The position numbers and the translations under genes are program-made. 64,000 nt of DNA, taken from assembly GCA_032252755.1 (NCBI GenBank), contig JAVUPY010000025.1, forward strand, positions 1 to 64,000, written 5' to 3'. This DNA is from Terriglobia bacterium. GTDB taxonomy: Bacteria; Acidobacteriota; Terriglobia; Terriglobales; Acidobacteriaceae. The notes beneath the pieces were generated by a model. It did no database searches. It was not told the DNA's origin and was given only the letters and a program-made list of their open reading frames with translations. Shown here in pieces: positions 1-9,485 of the stretch (its first letter is position 1; every line of letters starts with the position of its first letter).

Positions 1-747
1 GACGGCGCCAACATGAACGCGCTGGTCGGCAAGACGCGCCCCGGCGACTTCGGTGTCGACGTGATGCATCTGAACCTGCACAAGACGTTCTCGACGCCTC
101 ATGGCGGCGGTGGTCCGGGGTCCGGTCCTGTCGCGGTCAAAAAGAATCTCGAGCCGTTCCTGCCGGTGCCGGTCATCCAGGAGTTGCAGGACGGAACCCT
201 GCGGCTGGACTATGACCGGAGGCAATCCATTGGACGCGTCCGAATGTTCTTCGGCAACTTCGGCATGCACGTCCGAGCTCTGGCATACATCATGGCCAAC
301 GGGCCGGACGGACTGCGTCAGACGACAGAAGACGCGGTTCTCAACGCGAATTATATTCGCAAGAAGCTCGAGGGCTGCTTCGATCTTCCATACAAGATGC
401 CGTCGATGCACGAGGTTGTCTTCAGCGACAAACTGCAGGCGAAGAACGGCATCAAGACCGGCGACATCGCGAAGAGGCTGATCGACTACGGATTCCATCC
501 GTACACGGTGTCGTTTCCGCTGATCGTGCACGGCGCGTTGATGATCGAACCGACGGAGAGTGAATCGAAGGAAGAACTTGACTCGTTCATCGACGCGATG
601 AAGAAGGTCGCGGACGAGGCGGAGAAGGAGCCCGATCTCATCCGCAACGCGCCTTACCATACTCGCGTTTCGCGACTGGATGAAGTCGCGGCGGCGCGAA
701 AACCGATACTGCGATGGAAACCACAGTCGAAGACGGCAGCGGAGTAG
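1..747 (+). CDS. gcvPB: Glycine dehydrogenase (decarboxylating) subunit 2, 3' part
   Basis: C-terminal half (248 residues) of the P-protein beta subunit of the glycine cleavage system, a PLP enzyme that decarboxylates glycine and passes the aminomethyl group to lipoyl-H protein. The reading frame is open from base 1, so the gene starts outside the window. The PLP-lysine motif HLNLHKTFSTPHGGGGPGSG is near the start of the fragment (Lys about residue 28 of the visible part). The conserved late segment with PTESESKEELDSFIDAM follows. The split (subunit 1/2) form is inferred because the sequence ends as subunit 2 normally does. Confidence 0.93.
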   Translation, partial: DGANMNALVGKTRPGDFGVDVMHLNLHKTFSTPHGGGGPGSGPVAVKKNLEPFLPVPVIQELQDGTLRLDYDRRQSIGRVRMFFGNFGMHVRALAYIMANGPDGLRQTTEDAVLNANYIRKKLEGCFDLPYKMPSMHEVVFSDKLQAKNGIKTGDIAKRLIDYGFHPYTVSFPLIVHGALMIEPTESESKEELDSFIDAMKKVADEAEKEPDLIRNAPYHTRVSRLDEVAAARKPILRWKPQSKTAAE

Positions 748-768
748 AGATCAACGGGACGCAAAGGG

Positions 769-1212
769 CTAGGTGCCAGGTTTCAGGCTTGGTCTGGCGG
801 GCCTTGCATACTTCGCCACCTGCTTGCGCGTCGACTGAACCTCCGTGCTCAGCAGATCGAGGATCTTCATTGCGGCCGCGACGTCATCTCTCATCAACCG
901 CGCCAGATCGTCGCGCGTAAGAAGCGCGAGTTCGGCGTCTTCCGTGACACGGCACGTGAGGCTAAGCGGATTCCCATTTATTGTCGCGGGCAGTCCCACT
1001 ATGCACCCTTCCCCGAGCTCTCTGCCAAGGAGCCGTTTTCCAGACGAACCCTCCATAAAAAGCGCCAGGGTACCGCGCTTTATCAGATAACATCCGCGGG
1101 AGTCTTCGCCCTGACGGAACAAGTACTCGCGCGCGTTGACCTCGACCGTACTGCTCGCGTACTTGAAGAGAGATGCCTGGAGTTCGGCGTCGGCGACCAT
1201 CCTGAAAGCCAT
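769..1212 (-). CDS. Single-domain cyclic-nucleotide-binding protein
   Basis: 147 residues that match one CRP/FNR-type cNMP-binding beta-barrel: FRQGEDSRGCYLIKRGTLALF, then GRELGEGCIVGLPATINGNP and a last helix with LTRDDLARLM. The C-terminal helix-turn-helix of CRP regulators is absent: after about residue 115 only one more helix and a basic tail follow. It is therefore unlikely to bind DNA alone; it may sense a ligand or modulate a partner. The ATG is preceded by AGGAGC at a suitable distance. It faces gcvPB tail to tail. Confidence 0.8.
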   Translation of the reverse strand: MAFRMVADAELQASLFKYASSTVEVNAREYLFRQGEDSRGCYLIKRGTLALFMEGSSGKRLLGRELGEGCIVGLPATINGNPLSLTCRVTEDAELALLTRDDLARLMRDDVAAAMKILDLLSTEVQSTRKQVAKYARPARPSLKPGT

Positions 1213-1337
1213 CCAATGCTCCTTTAGGTTCAGGAGGTTATTGAAACCGCAACCGTATTGACTGTGCTGTACGTCACGAGTATGTGTGAGCGAGGCCTCG
1301 ATCCAACGAAGAGGCGCCCCCCTGAACGAGGCTTTTC

Positions 1338-1964
1338 CTAGACTTTGCCGCGATTTAGCGAGGCGGATAGCGCGAAAGTGACAATGGTTTGAACTGGCTC
1401 ATCTGGGTTGCTTCCGATTCGCCTCAAAATCTTTGACTCGAGACCGTCCGGGTCGACTTGCAACTCACAAGCGGCGATCTCCCTTTCAGAGGCACCCTGA
1501 AAACAGAGTTCACAGATTCCCAAGCCACCTTGAGTATGCACAGGCGGACCAAAGCTTCGGCACGTGAGCGGGCGCGACGAGTAGAGATCGCATAGTCCCG
1601 TGGCAGGGTCCAGCGCGGGGCAGGGTTCATCATTCGCGAAATCTTCGAAACGGGCGAGAGACTCGGCATCGCGACGAAGAACGCCGGTGCCCGGGTCACC
1701 GGGGAAATTGCAGGCAAGCCGGGAGGCACTCTCATCTACGCGTTCACGGACACGTGCGGCGCGGGCCGGGTCGGTACGTTGCAGGTCGGCTAGCCCGTGC
1801 TGGAGCCGCAGGGCATCGAGTTGATTGATGGCGAAGACGCCGATGCAGCATTGCGTACATCCGGGCCGGCATACGAGCCAGTGTCCACTACGACGGGTCG
1901 CGTCGGCGAGTGCCGCATCGACGATCTGCACGAGCCTGCGGTCGGCAGCAGGGAGAGGACGCAT
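1338..1964 (-). CDS. YkgJ family cysteine-cluster protein
   Basis: 208-residue protein with the YkgJ (CxxCxxCC-like) zinc/iron cluster signature. It has CRPGCTQCC (Cys32, 36, 39, 40), then CPALDPATGLCDLYSSRPLT followed by CRSFG, and a late CELC. Members are predicted metal-binding cytoplasmic proteins of unknown reaction. It lies just downstream of the fad operon terminator and so is probably transcribed separately. The start at 1964 is the first ATG of the frame; a few codons either way are possible. Confidence 0.85.
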   Translation of the reverse strand: MRPLPAADRRLVQIVDAALADATRRSGHWLVCRPGCTQCCIGVFAINQLDALRLQHGLADLQRTDPARAARVRERVDESASRLACNFPGDPGTGVLRRDAESLARFEDFANDEPCPALDPATGLCDLYSSRPLTCRSFGPPVHTQGGLGICELCFQGASEREIAACELQVDPDGLESKILRRIGSNPDEPVQTIVTFALSASLNRGKV

Positions 1965-1995
1965 GTGCTAAGGATAATGCAGTTCGCAGCATCGC

Positions 1996-2032
1996 GAAAA
2001 AACCCCACGTCTGTTCATGCAGAAACGTGGGG
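1996..2032 (-). terminator. Rho-independent terminator of the fad operon
   Basis: On the minus strand, arms CCCCACGT / ACGTGGGG (2025-2032 and 2003-2010) enclose a 14-nt loop that can add a 3-bp inner stem. They are followed directly by six T (complement of A 1997-2002). The hairpin starts about 20 nt after the fadE stop codon and separates the operon from the YkgJ gene. Confidence 0.85.
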
Positions 2033-2051
2033 CAGTGATCGTCAGTTTCAC

Positions 2052-3851
2052 CTACGCAATAACGAACTTGCCGGCATCAATGGTCCGCACCGCGACTTGT
2101 TCCTGCAGGGCGATTACATTGGCCGGGTCATTCTTCGTGAGCCGGCGCAGGATGGTCATGTAGGTGCGCAGCTTGTCGCCTTCGGCGACTTCGGCAAAAA
2201 CCTTCTTGGCCGTGGCCGCGATGCGATCCAGCGCATAGTTAATGTATATCTGCGCCATCACAGCCGGCAGCTTTGAGGCGGCTTCGCCTTGGGTAGCAAG
2301 AACCTTTTGCGCACGAACGAGAGCAGAATCCATCGCATAGCACTCGGTGACGAGATCGGCGAGGCCCGCGAGTACCTCCTGGTGATCTTTCAGTCCCATC
2401 ATATATTTCTGTATAGCGACGCCGGCGCAGAACAGAGAGAGCTTCTTCGCGTTCGCAACGGCTTTACGTTCCTCCGCGAGCGCGCCCTCGAATTCGTCGG
2501 TCGATGGTCCACCCATGATCTCGTCGGTGAGTTTCTTGATGGCAGCCATGAGCGGCAGCTTGCCTGACATTGCGTTCCGAGTGAGGCGGTCAACGACGAG
2601 CATGCGGTTGATTTCGTTCGTGCCCTCGAAGATACGGTTAACGCGGGCGTCGCGATACGCACGCTCAGCCGGGTACTCTTCTACGAAGCCGTAGCCGCCG
2701 TAAATCTGCACCTGCTCATCGACGACCATGTCGAGCATCTCGGAACCCCATACTTTCAGCAGGGAGCACTCGACCGCATACTCCTCGATGGCGTCTCGAA
2801 TCAGTTTGGCGGCATTGTCGGCCTTCTTGTCGATCTCACTGAGAGCGTCGTCCATCATGCCGACTGTGCGGTAAACCATAGATTCACCAACGTAGATTCC
2901 GACAGCCATTTGCGCGATCTTCTCGCGAATGAGACCGAAGTCAGCAATGGTCTTGCCGAAGGCTTTGCGATCTTTCGCCCACTTGATGGCTCCTTGCAGT
3001 GCGGTGCGCGCTCCACCCACACAGAACGCCGCAAGCTTGAATCGACCCACGTTGAGGATGTTGAACGCAATGACATGCCCCTTGCCGATCTCTCCAAGTA
3101 GATTTTTCACTGGGACTTGGCAATCGTTGAGGATGAGCGGGGCAGTCGAGGAGCCGCGAATTCCCATCTTGTGTTCTTCAGCGCCAACACTGAAGCCGGG
3201 AAAATCCTTCTCAACGATGAACGCGCTGAACTTTTCGCCGTCGATCTTTGCAAAGAGGATAAACAGATCGGCGAAGTGCGCATTGGTGATCCACATCTTC
3301 TCGCCGTTCAGCACGTAGTGCTTGCCATCGGGCGAGAGCACGGCCTTGGCGCGGCAGTTCAGCGCGTCCGAACCGCTGGAGCTTTCGCTGAGCGCGTAGG
3401 CGCCGACCCATTCGCCGCTGGCAAGCTTCGGCAGATATTTCTTCTTCTGCTCTTCCGTGCCGAAGTAGACGATGGGCAGGGTGCCGATCCCAACGTGTCC
3501 GCCGAAGCTGACCGCGAATGAGCCGGATTTGGAAATGCGGTCGGCAATTATCGCCGAAGTCACCTTATCCATTTCGACGCCGCCGTATTCTTCGGGGATA
3601 TCGACGGAGGTGAGGCCGAGTTCGCTCGCCTTCTTCAGCAACTCGCGAGTGACCGACCAGTCCTTCGATTCGATCTTCTCTTCGGCCGGAGCAATCTCGT
3701 GGGCCGCGAACTCCTCCGTCGTCTGTACGATGAGTTGCTGCTGTTCGCTGAAATCTTCCGGCGTAAAAACCGCTTCGACAACTGCTTCTTCAAGCAGAAA
3801 ACTGCCGCCGGGGATCTTCTTCTTTGGTGCTGCTGGTACTGTCGTTGCCAT
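2052..3851 (-). CDS. fadE: Acyl-CoA dehydrogenase (long form, FadE type)
   Basis: 599 residues; FAD-dependent first step of beta-oxidation. Segments: N-terminal helical domain, middle beta domain with GAYALSESSSGSDALN and MWITNAHFADLF, then the C-terminal helical domain with RKAFGKTIADFGLIREKIAQ and the catalytic-base region RIFEGTNEINRM (Glu in FEGTNE). About 170 extra C-terminal residues make it the long type, similar in size to Bacillus subtilis FadE (YusJ, about 594 residues). It is the last gene of a leftward fadN-fadA-fadE operon; the 136-bp gap to fadA carries a dispersed repeat. Confidence 0.92.
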   Translation of the reverse strand: MATTVPAAPKKKIPGGSFLLEEAVVEAVFTPEDFSEQQQLIVQTTEEFAAHEIAPAEEKIESKDWSVTRELLKKASELGLTSVDIPEEYGGVEMDKVTSAIIADRISKSGSFAVSFGGHVGIGTLPIVYFGTEEQKKKYLPKLASGEWVGAYALSESSSGSDALNCRAKAVLSPDGKHYVLNGEKMWITNAHFADLFILFAKIDGEKFSAFIVEKDFPGFSVGAEEHKMGIRGSSTAPLILNDCQVPVKNLLGEIGKGHVIAFNILNVGRFKLAAFCVGGARTALQGAIKWAKDRKAFGKTIADFGLIREKIAQMAVGIYVGESMVYRTVGMMDDALSEIDKKADNAAKLIRDAIEEYAVECSLLKVWGSEMLDMVVDEQVQIYGGYGFVEEYPAERAYRDARVNRIFEGTNEINRMLVVDRLTRNAMSGKLPLMAAIKKLTDEIMGGPSTDEFEGALAEERKAVANAKKLSLFCAGVAIQKYMMGLKDHQEVLAGLADLVTECYAMDSALVRAQKVLATQGEAASKLPAVMAQIYINYALDRIAATAKKVFAEVAEGDKLRTYMTILRRLTKNDPANVIALQEQVAVRTIDAGKFVIA

Positions 3852-3885
3852 CCTCTTCTCCTTATAACCTGTTCGCAGAACCTAT

Positions 3886-3983
3886 TCACCACAGAGACGC
3901 AGAGCACGCAGAGGTGTGGGATCCACGACCCGTCAATGTTGATTTTGTCTTATGATCAAGTTTCCTCGCTGCCTCTGTGGTTA
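3886..3983. repeat. Dispersed ACCACAGAG inverted repeat between fadA and fadE
   Basis: The gap between thiolase and acyl-CoA dehydrogenase genes has inverted arms ACCACAGAG (3888-3896) and CTCTGTGGT (3973-3981), with CAGAG-rich sequence next to the left arm. Elements of the form CACCACAGAGACxCAGAG occur widely in bacterial genomes. No gene is inside it. It probably forms a hairpin in the operon mRNA; an effect on fadE level is only inferred. Confidence 0.6.
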
Positions 3984-3987
3984 GAAC

Positions 3988-5190
3988 TCACTGAACATTT
4001 TCAAAAATCCCCGCTGCTCCCATGCCACCGCCGACGCACATCGTGACCATGCCGTAGCGCGCTTTGCGACGCTTCAATTCGCGGATGATGGTCGCCGTCA
4101 GCTTGGCCCCGGTACAGCCCAATGGATGACCGAGTGCGATGGCGCCGCCGTTGAGATTGATCTTTGCCGGATCAAGCTCACCGACTTTGATCACCGAGAG
4201 CGATTGTGCCGCGAAGGCTTCGTTCAATTCGATAACGTCGATATCGTCAAGTTTCAGGCCGGCGAGTTTGAGGGCTTTCGGGATTGCATAAACGGGGCCG
4301 ATTCCCATCTCCTCGGGCTGACATCCCGCGGTTGCGAATGATACGAATCGTGCGAGAGGCTTGATGCCGAGAGCCTTCGCGCGGCCAGCGGACATTACAA
4401 CCGCCGCTGCCGCGCCATCCGACATCTGCGACGAGTTTCCGGCGGTGACGGTTCCCTTGGCATGAAACGCGGGTTTTAGCGCAGCGAGCGCTTCGAGTGT
4501 GGTGTCAGCGCGAGGACCTTCATCAACCTTGAATGCGATCTCCTGGGTTGCGAGTTTCACCGCAGTGCCGCCGCGCGTTGCGGTCGCAGCTGGAGCTGTA
4601 AAGTGCACAGTTACTGGCACGATCTCGTCTTCGAAGTTTCCGGTGGCGATCGCCTTCAATGCCTTCTGATGGCTCTGGTAGCTGAACTCGTCGGACATCT
4701 CGCGGGTGATCCCGTACTTCGTCGCAAGCCGCTCGGCAGTAAGTCCCATGGAGAGATACGAACCGGGATTGTTCGCCACCAGCCAAGGATTCGCTGAGAC
4801 CTTGTTCCCACCCATCGGGATCATTGTCATCGACTCGGTTCCGCCCGCGACGATGACCTCGGCGCCACCCGCCATAATGCGTTCGGCCGCTATCGCGATC
4901 GACTGCAGTCCCGACGAGCAAAAGCGGTTGATAGTCATGGCCGAGGTTTCGACGAGCAGGCCGGCGCGCAGGGAGGCAATTCGGGCGACGTTCATGCCTT
5001 GTTCAGCTTCCGGCATGGCACAGCCGAGGATTACGTCTTCGATTTCGCCGACATCGATTTCTGGCACGCGTTCCAGTGCGCCCCTGATCGCGGTTGCTGC
5101 GAGGTCGTCAGGACGCGTATTACGCAACGTTCCTTTATAAGCTTTGCCGACCGGAGTTCGGACGGCGGATGCGATTACAACTTCTCTCAT
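3988..5190 (-). CDS. fadA: Acetyl-CoA acyltransferase (thiolase)
   Basis: 400-residue thiolase that cleaves 3-ketoacyl-CoA with CoA, the last step of beta-oxidation. Catalytic features: nucleophile Cys in [12 protein letters not shown] (about residue 90), [10 protein letters not shown] with the active-site His, and the second Cys in CVGGGMG near the C-terminus. The ATG follows GGGAACTGAT. It is the middle gene of the fad operon and matches FadA (about 391 residues) in the fadNAE order. An acetoacetyl-CoA thiolase role cannot be excluded from sequence. Confidence 0.92.
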   Translation of the reverse strand: MREVVIASAVRTPVGKAYKGTLRNTRPDDLAATAIRGALERVPEIDVGEIEDVILGCAMPEAEQGMNVARIASLRAGLLVETSAMTINRFCSSGLQSIAIAAERIMAGGAEVIVAGGTESMTMIPMGGNKVSANPWLVANNPGSYLSMGLTAERLATKYGITREMSDEFSYQSHQKALKAIATGNFEDEIVPVTVHFTAPAATATRGGTAVKLATQEIAFKVDEGPRADTTLEALAALKPAFHAKGTVTAGNSSQMSDGAAAAVVMSAGRAKALGIKPLARFVSFATAGCQPEEMGIGPVYAIPKALKLAGLKLDDIDVIELNEAFAAQSLSVIKVGELDPAKINLNGGAIALGHPLGCTGAKLTATIIRELKRRKARYGMVTMCVGGGMGAAGIFENVQ

Positions 5191-5191
5191 A

Positions 5192-5230
5192 TCAGTTCCC
5201 AGTCTTCAGTTCTCAGTTTCCAGTTAACAT
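5192..5230. repeat. Short CAGTT(C)TCAGT low-complexity repeat
   Basis: Degenerate tandem units of CAGTTCCCAGT / CAGTTCTCAGT lie in the 75-bp gap between fadN and fadA. Such strings are recurrent intergenic filler in Acidobacteria-like genomes. No coding capacity is seen. Confidence 0.5.
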
Positions 5231-5265
5231 TCGACTGCCCGCATTTGAGTAGCTCGAGCCCATCC

Positions 5266-7716
5266 CTAATTCCTCAATGGCTTCCCGGTTTTCAGAGTGT
5301 GAGCAATCCGCTCCTGAGTCTTCTTCTCGCCGCAGAGCGACTTGAAGTGTTCGCGTTCGAGATCGAGCAAGTACTGTTCGCTCACGGGCGTTCCGGGCGA
5401 GACGGCGCCACCGCAGAGAACCTCCGCGACCTTGTTTCCAATCTTGACTTCGTGATCAGTGATGTACTCGCCCTCGCGCATCAGGTAAACGCCGAGTTTC
5501 AGCGTGGCGAGGATGTTTTCGCCGGGCGCGGGAATATCGGTTCGCATCACAGGCGGCTGATACCCGAGCTTAACCAGTTCGATCGCGCGCGACTTTGCGT
5601 CGCTGAGCAGGCGCTCGCGGTTCATGGTAATTCCGTCGCTCTCGCGCATGTAGCCCAATTTCACGGCTTCCTCCGCGCTGGTCGAGACCTTTGCCATCGC
5701 GACGGTCTCGAACGCTTTCTTCATCGCTTCCATCAATTCCACGGATTCACCGCGACCGTCAGGCCGGATGGTTCGCGCAGAGTCGATTGCGCGCAACGCC
5801 ATTTCCTTGCAACCACCGGCTCCTGGAAGCAAGCCGACTCCGACTTCGACCAGCCCCATGTAGAGCTCTGCATGCGCCTGCCGGAAAGCCGAGTGCAATG
5901 CGACCTCGCAGCCGCCGCCCAGCGCCATGTTGAAGGGCGCACACACGACTGGCTTCTGTGAGAATTTGATAAGTTGCGTCGCCTGCTGGAACTGCCGAAC
6001 CATCATGTCGATTTCGTCCCACTCTTGTTCCTGGATCGACATGAGCAAGAGCATGATGTTGGCGCCTGCCGAGAAATGCGGTCCGTCGTTGGAGATGACG
6101 AATGCGTCGAACTGGTCGCCGGAGCCGCCGTGCTTCAGCACCTGGTGGAGCATCGCTACGGCGTCGCCGCCGAGCGCGTTCATCTTGGAGTGAAACTCAA
6201 TACAGCCGACTCCGTCCCCGAGATCGATCAGCGATGCCCCGGCGTTCTTCTTCATCACGCCATTGGACTTCTTCGCGACGGTTACGCTCCAGACGCCTTC
6301 GGGGACGTGGACGGGCTTATAGTTCAACGATACGAGATCGAAATACCCGCGCGTGCTGCGCGTCGCCGGTTCGTCCGTGTACCACGATGTCTTTCCGGCC
6401 GAGAGAAGCTTCTCTATGCCGCCTGCGACTGGAAGGCCTTCTTTCTTCATGCGCTCGACACTAGGCTTCACGCCGACGGCGTCCCACAGCTCAAATGGAC
6501 CCATCTCCCAGTTAAAGCCGAGTTTCATGGCATGATCGATTTCGACGACGCTGTCGGCGATTTCCGGAATGCGATTCGCCGAATAGGTCCATAGTTCCGT
6601 AAGCGTCGTCCAGAGAAATTGTCCCGCCTTGTCGAGTTTGCCGCCATCCATGCCGGCGAGCATGCGCACGCGTTCCGGCAAGGTCTCAATGTTCTTGGCC
6701 ATCTCCAGTGATTGGAATTTTGCCTTCTGTCGCGGACGATACTCCAGAGTCTTCCAGTCGAGTCCGAAGCGCTGTTCCCCTTCAGCCGACTTTTGCTTCT
6801 TGTAGAAGCCCCCTTTTGTCTTGTCGCCGAGCATCTTCCGTTCGAGCATCTGCTCGTAAAACGCGGGCAACTTGAGGTCGCCGCGCTCGTCGAGTGCTTG
6901 TGTGCTCGTACCCCCGGAGACGCTCGCGGCGGCAGTGGTGGCCTGCATGTTCCTTACGACGTGGCCAAGGATATCGAGGCCAACGAGATCGACAGTTCGG
7001 AACGTCGCGGATTTGGGCAGTCCGATCACGGTGCCAGTCAGCGAGTCGACCTCTTCAATCGTGAGATCCATCTCCTGCATAAGCCGCATCACGTTCAAAA
7101 CATTGAAGGTGCCGATGCGGTTCGCGATGAAGTTTGGAGTGTCCTTCGCATAGACGACGCCCTTGCCGAGACGCGTATCACAGAAGTGCGCGACGGCCGC
7201 CATGGCAGAGCGATCCGTTTCCGCCGTGGGGATGAGTTCCAGCAGTCGCATGTAGCGAGGCGGGTTGAAGAAATGCGTGCCGAACCAGTGGCGACGGAAG
7301 TCTTCCGAGAAACCTTCCGAAATCGAATGAACAGGAAGGCCGCTCGTGTTTGTTGTGACGAACGTCCCAGGCCGGCGAACGTTCTCAACCTTCTTCAGCA
7401 AGGAACGTTTAATGTCGAGGTTCTCGACCACCGCTTCGATAATCCAGTCGCACTCGGCAATTTTTGCGAGGTCGTCTTCAAAATTGCCGATCGTAACGAA
7501 CCGGGCGAGGGAAGGCTCAAAGAAGGCAGCGGGCCTGGATTTCTTCGCACCTTCCAGACCGGCCGCAGCGATCTGGTTTCTACCCTTCGCGTCGGCAGTC
7601 TGTGGAACGATGTCAAGCAGGTAACTGGGAACTCCCGCGTTGGCCAGGTGCGCAGCTATACGCGAGCCCATGGTTCCCGCGCCTAAAACGGCAACTTTCT
7701 CGATCTTACTTTTCAT
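5266..7716 (-). CDS. fadN: 3-hydroxyacyl-CoA dehydrogenase / enoyl-CoA hydratase, fused
   Basis: Bifunctional beta-oxidation enzyme of about 816 residues. The N-terminal NAD-binding Rossmann motif GAGTMGSRIAAHLANAG starts near residue 10. Two 3HCDH C-terminal repeats follow (to about residue 480), with HFFNPPRYM and the TKGGFY region. The crotonase domain is at about 490-750, with ISNDGPHFSAGANI and ALGGGCEVALHS forming the oxyanion and acid-base region. This dehydrogenase-first order is that of FadN, not of proteobacterial FadB. ATG 7716 is chosen because the upstream MSCSVESFAII extension looks non-conserved. It is the first gene of fadNAE. Confidence 0.92.
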   Translation of the reverse strand: MKSKIEKVAVLGAGTMGSRIAAHLANAGVPSYLLDIVPQTADAKGRNQIAAAGLEGAKKSRPAAFFEPSLARFVTIGNFEDDLAKIAECDWIIEAVVENLDIKRSLLKKVENVRRPGTFVTTNTSGLPVHSISEGFSEDFRRHWFGTHFFNPPRYMRLLELIPTAETDRSAMAAVAHFCDTRLGKGVVYAKDTPNFIANRIGTFNVLNVMRLMQEMDLTIEEVDSLTGTVIGLPKSATFRTVDLVGLDILGHVVRNMQATTAAASVSGGTSTQALDERGDLKLPAFYEQMLERKMLGDKTKGGFYKKQKSAEGEQRFGLDWKTLEYRPRQKAKFQSLEMAKNIETLPERVRMLAGMDGGKLDKAGQFLWTTLTELWTYSANRIPEIADSVVEIDHAMKLGFNWEMGPFELWDAVGVKPSVERMKKEGLPVAGGIEKLLSAGKTSWYTDEPATRSTRGYFDLVSLNYKPVHVPEGVWSVTVAKKSNGVMKKNAGASLIDLGDGVGCIEFHSKMNALGGDAVAMLHQVLKHGGSGDQFDAFVISNDGPHFSAGANIMLLLMSIQEQEWDEIDMMVRQFQQATQLIKFSQKPVVCAPFNMALGGGCEVALHSAFRQAHAELYMGLVEVGVGLLPGAGGCKEMALRAIDSARTIRPDGRGESVELMEAMKKAFETVAMAKVSTSAEEAVKLGYMRESDGITMNRERLLSDAKSRAIELVKLGYQPPVMRTDIPAPGENILATLKLGVYLMREGEYITDHEVKIGNKVAEVLCGGAVSPGTPVSEQYLLDLEREHFKSLCGEKKTQERIAHTLKTGKPLRN

Positions 7717-7948
7717 GATGATTGCGAAGCTCTCCACAGAGCAACTCAAGCCCAGAACGACTTCTCACCAGCTACTTGGATGGGATGCAACACACATCCC
7801 GCGTGACATTATCTTCACATCCCCGAGCGTTGGCAGCACGCTATCCGCTTAATCTCACCCCGTTCCCACACCTGCATAAAAGTAAACGGCGCGCGCCGGA
7901 AATGTGGGGTGAGGATGGCAAGGCGCGCGCCCTATTAAGTTGTGAAGA

Positions 7949-7978
7949 GCATACTGAATGATCATTCATTCAGTCAAC
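7949..7978 (-). promoter_or_regulatory. Sigma70-like promoter of the fad operon
   Basis: On the minus strand, TTGACT (7978-7973) and TATGCT (7954-7949) are separated by 18 bp. Transcription would start near 7942 and give a 5' leader of about 225 nt before fadN. The spacer is filled by the FadR-like operator. Confidence 0.7.
7954..7975. promoter_or_regulatory. FadR-type (TetR family) operator
   Basis: Perfect 9-bp inverted repeat ACTGAATGA / TCATTCAGT with a TCAT centre. The 18-bp core TGAATGATCATTCATTCA fits the known Bacillus FadR consensus TGAATGA-N4-TCATTCA. It lies between the -35 and -10 boxes, so a bound repressor would exclude RNA polymerase; long-chain acyl-CoA would be the expected inducer (known for FadR). 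No TetR gene is in the window. Confidence 0.8.
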
Positions 7979-8012
7979 AAAATTTGGATGCAGGGCTGCT
8001 AGTGAAAGTTAC

Positions 8013-8708
8013 TCAGGTTATTAGGCGAGCGATGCCGAAGGCCGCGGCAGCCGCAACCCCCCCAATTACAACAGTTTGCAGAGCACTCTTGATTGGCCAG
8101 ACCCCCGTAAAACGACCCTTCACGTACCCGAAAACGAGCAACGCCAGCAACGTGAAAGCGACTGAGTACCACATGGCGTTTCGCGCCGAGTGTTCCAGAA
8201 AATAGGGGAAGAGTGGCACGAGGCCACCTACAACATACGATCCCGCGATGGTTCCGGCGCTGTTGCGGGCGCGAGATGGATTCGGTCTTTCCAATCCCAG
8301 TTCGAATCGCATCATGAAATCCACCCACTGCTTCGGGCGCAGGCGGAGAGAGTCAACAGTGGATTGGCTCTCTTCTGGTGTGACACCGTACTCCTGGAAG
8401 ATGTCCGTGATTTCATCGGCCTCTGTATCGGGTACCTCGCGAATCTCTTTGAATTCGCGCTCCAGTTCGCTGTTGTAGTGCTCGGCGTCTCCGCGTGCCG
8501 CAAGGTATCCGCCCAGGCCCATGGCAATGGACCCGGCGGCGATTTCCGCGAGTCCGGCGGTAACGACGATTCGGCTGTTGTCGATCGCGCCGGTGAGGCC
8601 AGCGGCGAGTGCAAAGGGAACCGTGAGTCCATCGGACATACCGATCACGATGTCGCGAACGACCTCGCCGGCAGTGAAGTGACGTTCAATATGGGGAGTT
8701 GCAGGCAT
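8013..8708 (-). CDS. VIT1/CCC1 family transporter
   Basis: About 231 residues. The N-terminal signature VRDIVIGMSDGLTVPFALAA is typical of the vacuolar iron/manganese transporter (VIT1/CCC1) family. It continues with the GLAEIAAGSIAMGLGGYLAA membrane segment, a cytoplasmic acidic helical loop rich in Glu (about residues 85-130, the metal-binding region in VIT1) and three more membrane helices. Probable role: Fe2+/Mn2+ export from the cytosol. ATG 8708 is preceded by GAGGA at 5 nt; the frame stays open 43 codons upstream but that part looks unrelated to the family. Confidence 0.85.
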   Translation of the reverse strand: MPATPHIERHFTAGEVVRDIVIGMSDGLTVPFALAAGLTGAIDNSRIVVTAGLAEIAAGSIAMGLGGYLAARGDAEHYNSELEREFKEIREVPDTEADEITDIFQEYGVTPEESQSTVDSLRLRPKQWVDFMMRFELGLERPNPSRARNSAGTIAGSYVVGGLVPLFPYFLEHSARNAMWYSVAFTLLALLVFGYVKGRFTGVWPIKSALQTVVIGGVAAAAAFGIARLIT

Positions 8709-8837
8709 GGAGTCCTCGTGATGGTAGACGCGAAACGTCTTCAGTCGCTGACGGTGCGACACCGGCCCTACGAAACTGTCTTGGAATCTATAACAGGTTG
8801 GGGCGAGCAACGGCCAGAAGAAACCATCTATAACCAT

Positions 8838-9407
8838 CTATAGGTCGCGATGCGCGCGGACGTACTGCTGTGCGAGTTGTATTACCTCGCGCTCGCCCTT
8901 GTAAGTCAGCATCTTGTGAGCCTTTTCCAGCGGCAGCCACATGCAGCGCCGAACCTCGATCCGCATAGCTTCCGTGATGTCCCCGATGCGGCCCCCACGA
9001 TAGCGGAAGAGATAGAAGGTGACGATTTTGAAGACGCGTTCGCGTCCACCCCAGGAGCGCGTATAGACGTAACGTATGTCGGAGAGCTTGGCTATCCGGT
9101 CAGCCTCAAGGCCCGTTTCTTCGTGGATTTCCCGTTCGGCAGCCTCTTCGGCCTTTTCCCCTTTGTCAACCGCACCCTTGGGAAGCGCCAGTACACGCGG
9201 TTTTTCACGCGCGGGAGGTGGCGGATCGTCACCGTCGTGATTGATGGTGTTGGGCTCAATGATCGCGACGTGCCATCTCCCGCGGATGCGACGTAGCACG
9301 ACGCCGCCAGCGGAAATCTCTCGGACCGTTAGTGTCTTGGAGGGCACGCGAGGAAACCCTGGATCAGATTGAAACTCTATGTTCGCAGACTCAGGCCACG
9401 GGTGCAA
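8838..9407 (-). CDS. Nudix hydrolase
   Basis: 189 residues with a complete Nudix box (GAVDKGEKAEEAAEREIHEE followed by TGL), matching Gx5Ex7REUxEExGU. The N-terminal strand SAGGVVLRRIRGRWHVAII is as in ADP-ribose/diadenosine-polyphosphate hydrolases. Substrate cannot be read from the sequence. It is divergent from the deacetylase-like gene; the first 30 residues are weakly conserved in style, so the start is uncertain. Confidence 0.85.
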   Translation of the reverse strand: MHPWPESANIEFQSDPGFPRVPSKTLTVREISAGGVVLRRIRGRWHVAIIEPNTINHDGDDPPPPAREKPRVLALPKGAVDKGEKAEEAAEREIHEETGLEADRIAKLSDIRYVYTRSWGGRERVFKIVTFYLFRYRGGRIGDITEAMRIEVRRCMWLPLEKAHKMLTYKGEREVIQLAQQYVRAHRDL

Positions 9408-9485
9408 CGTTGCGTTGCAGTGGAAAACAAGGAAGAATCGAGATCATCGTGCCATTTCGGATCGGGCCACCTTGCCATTGAAACC

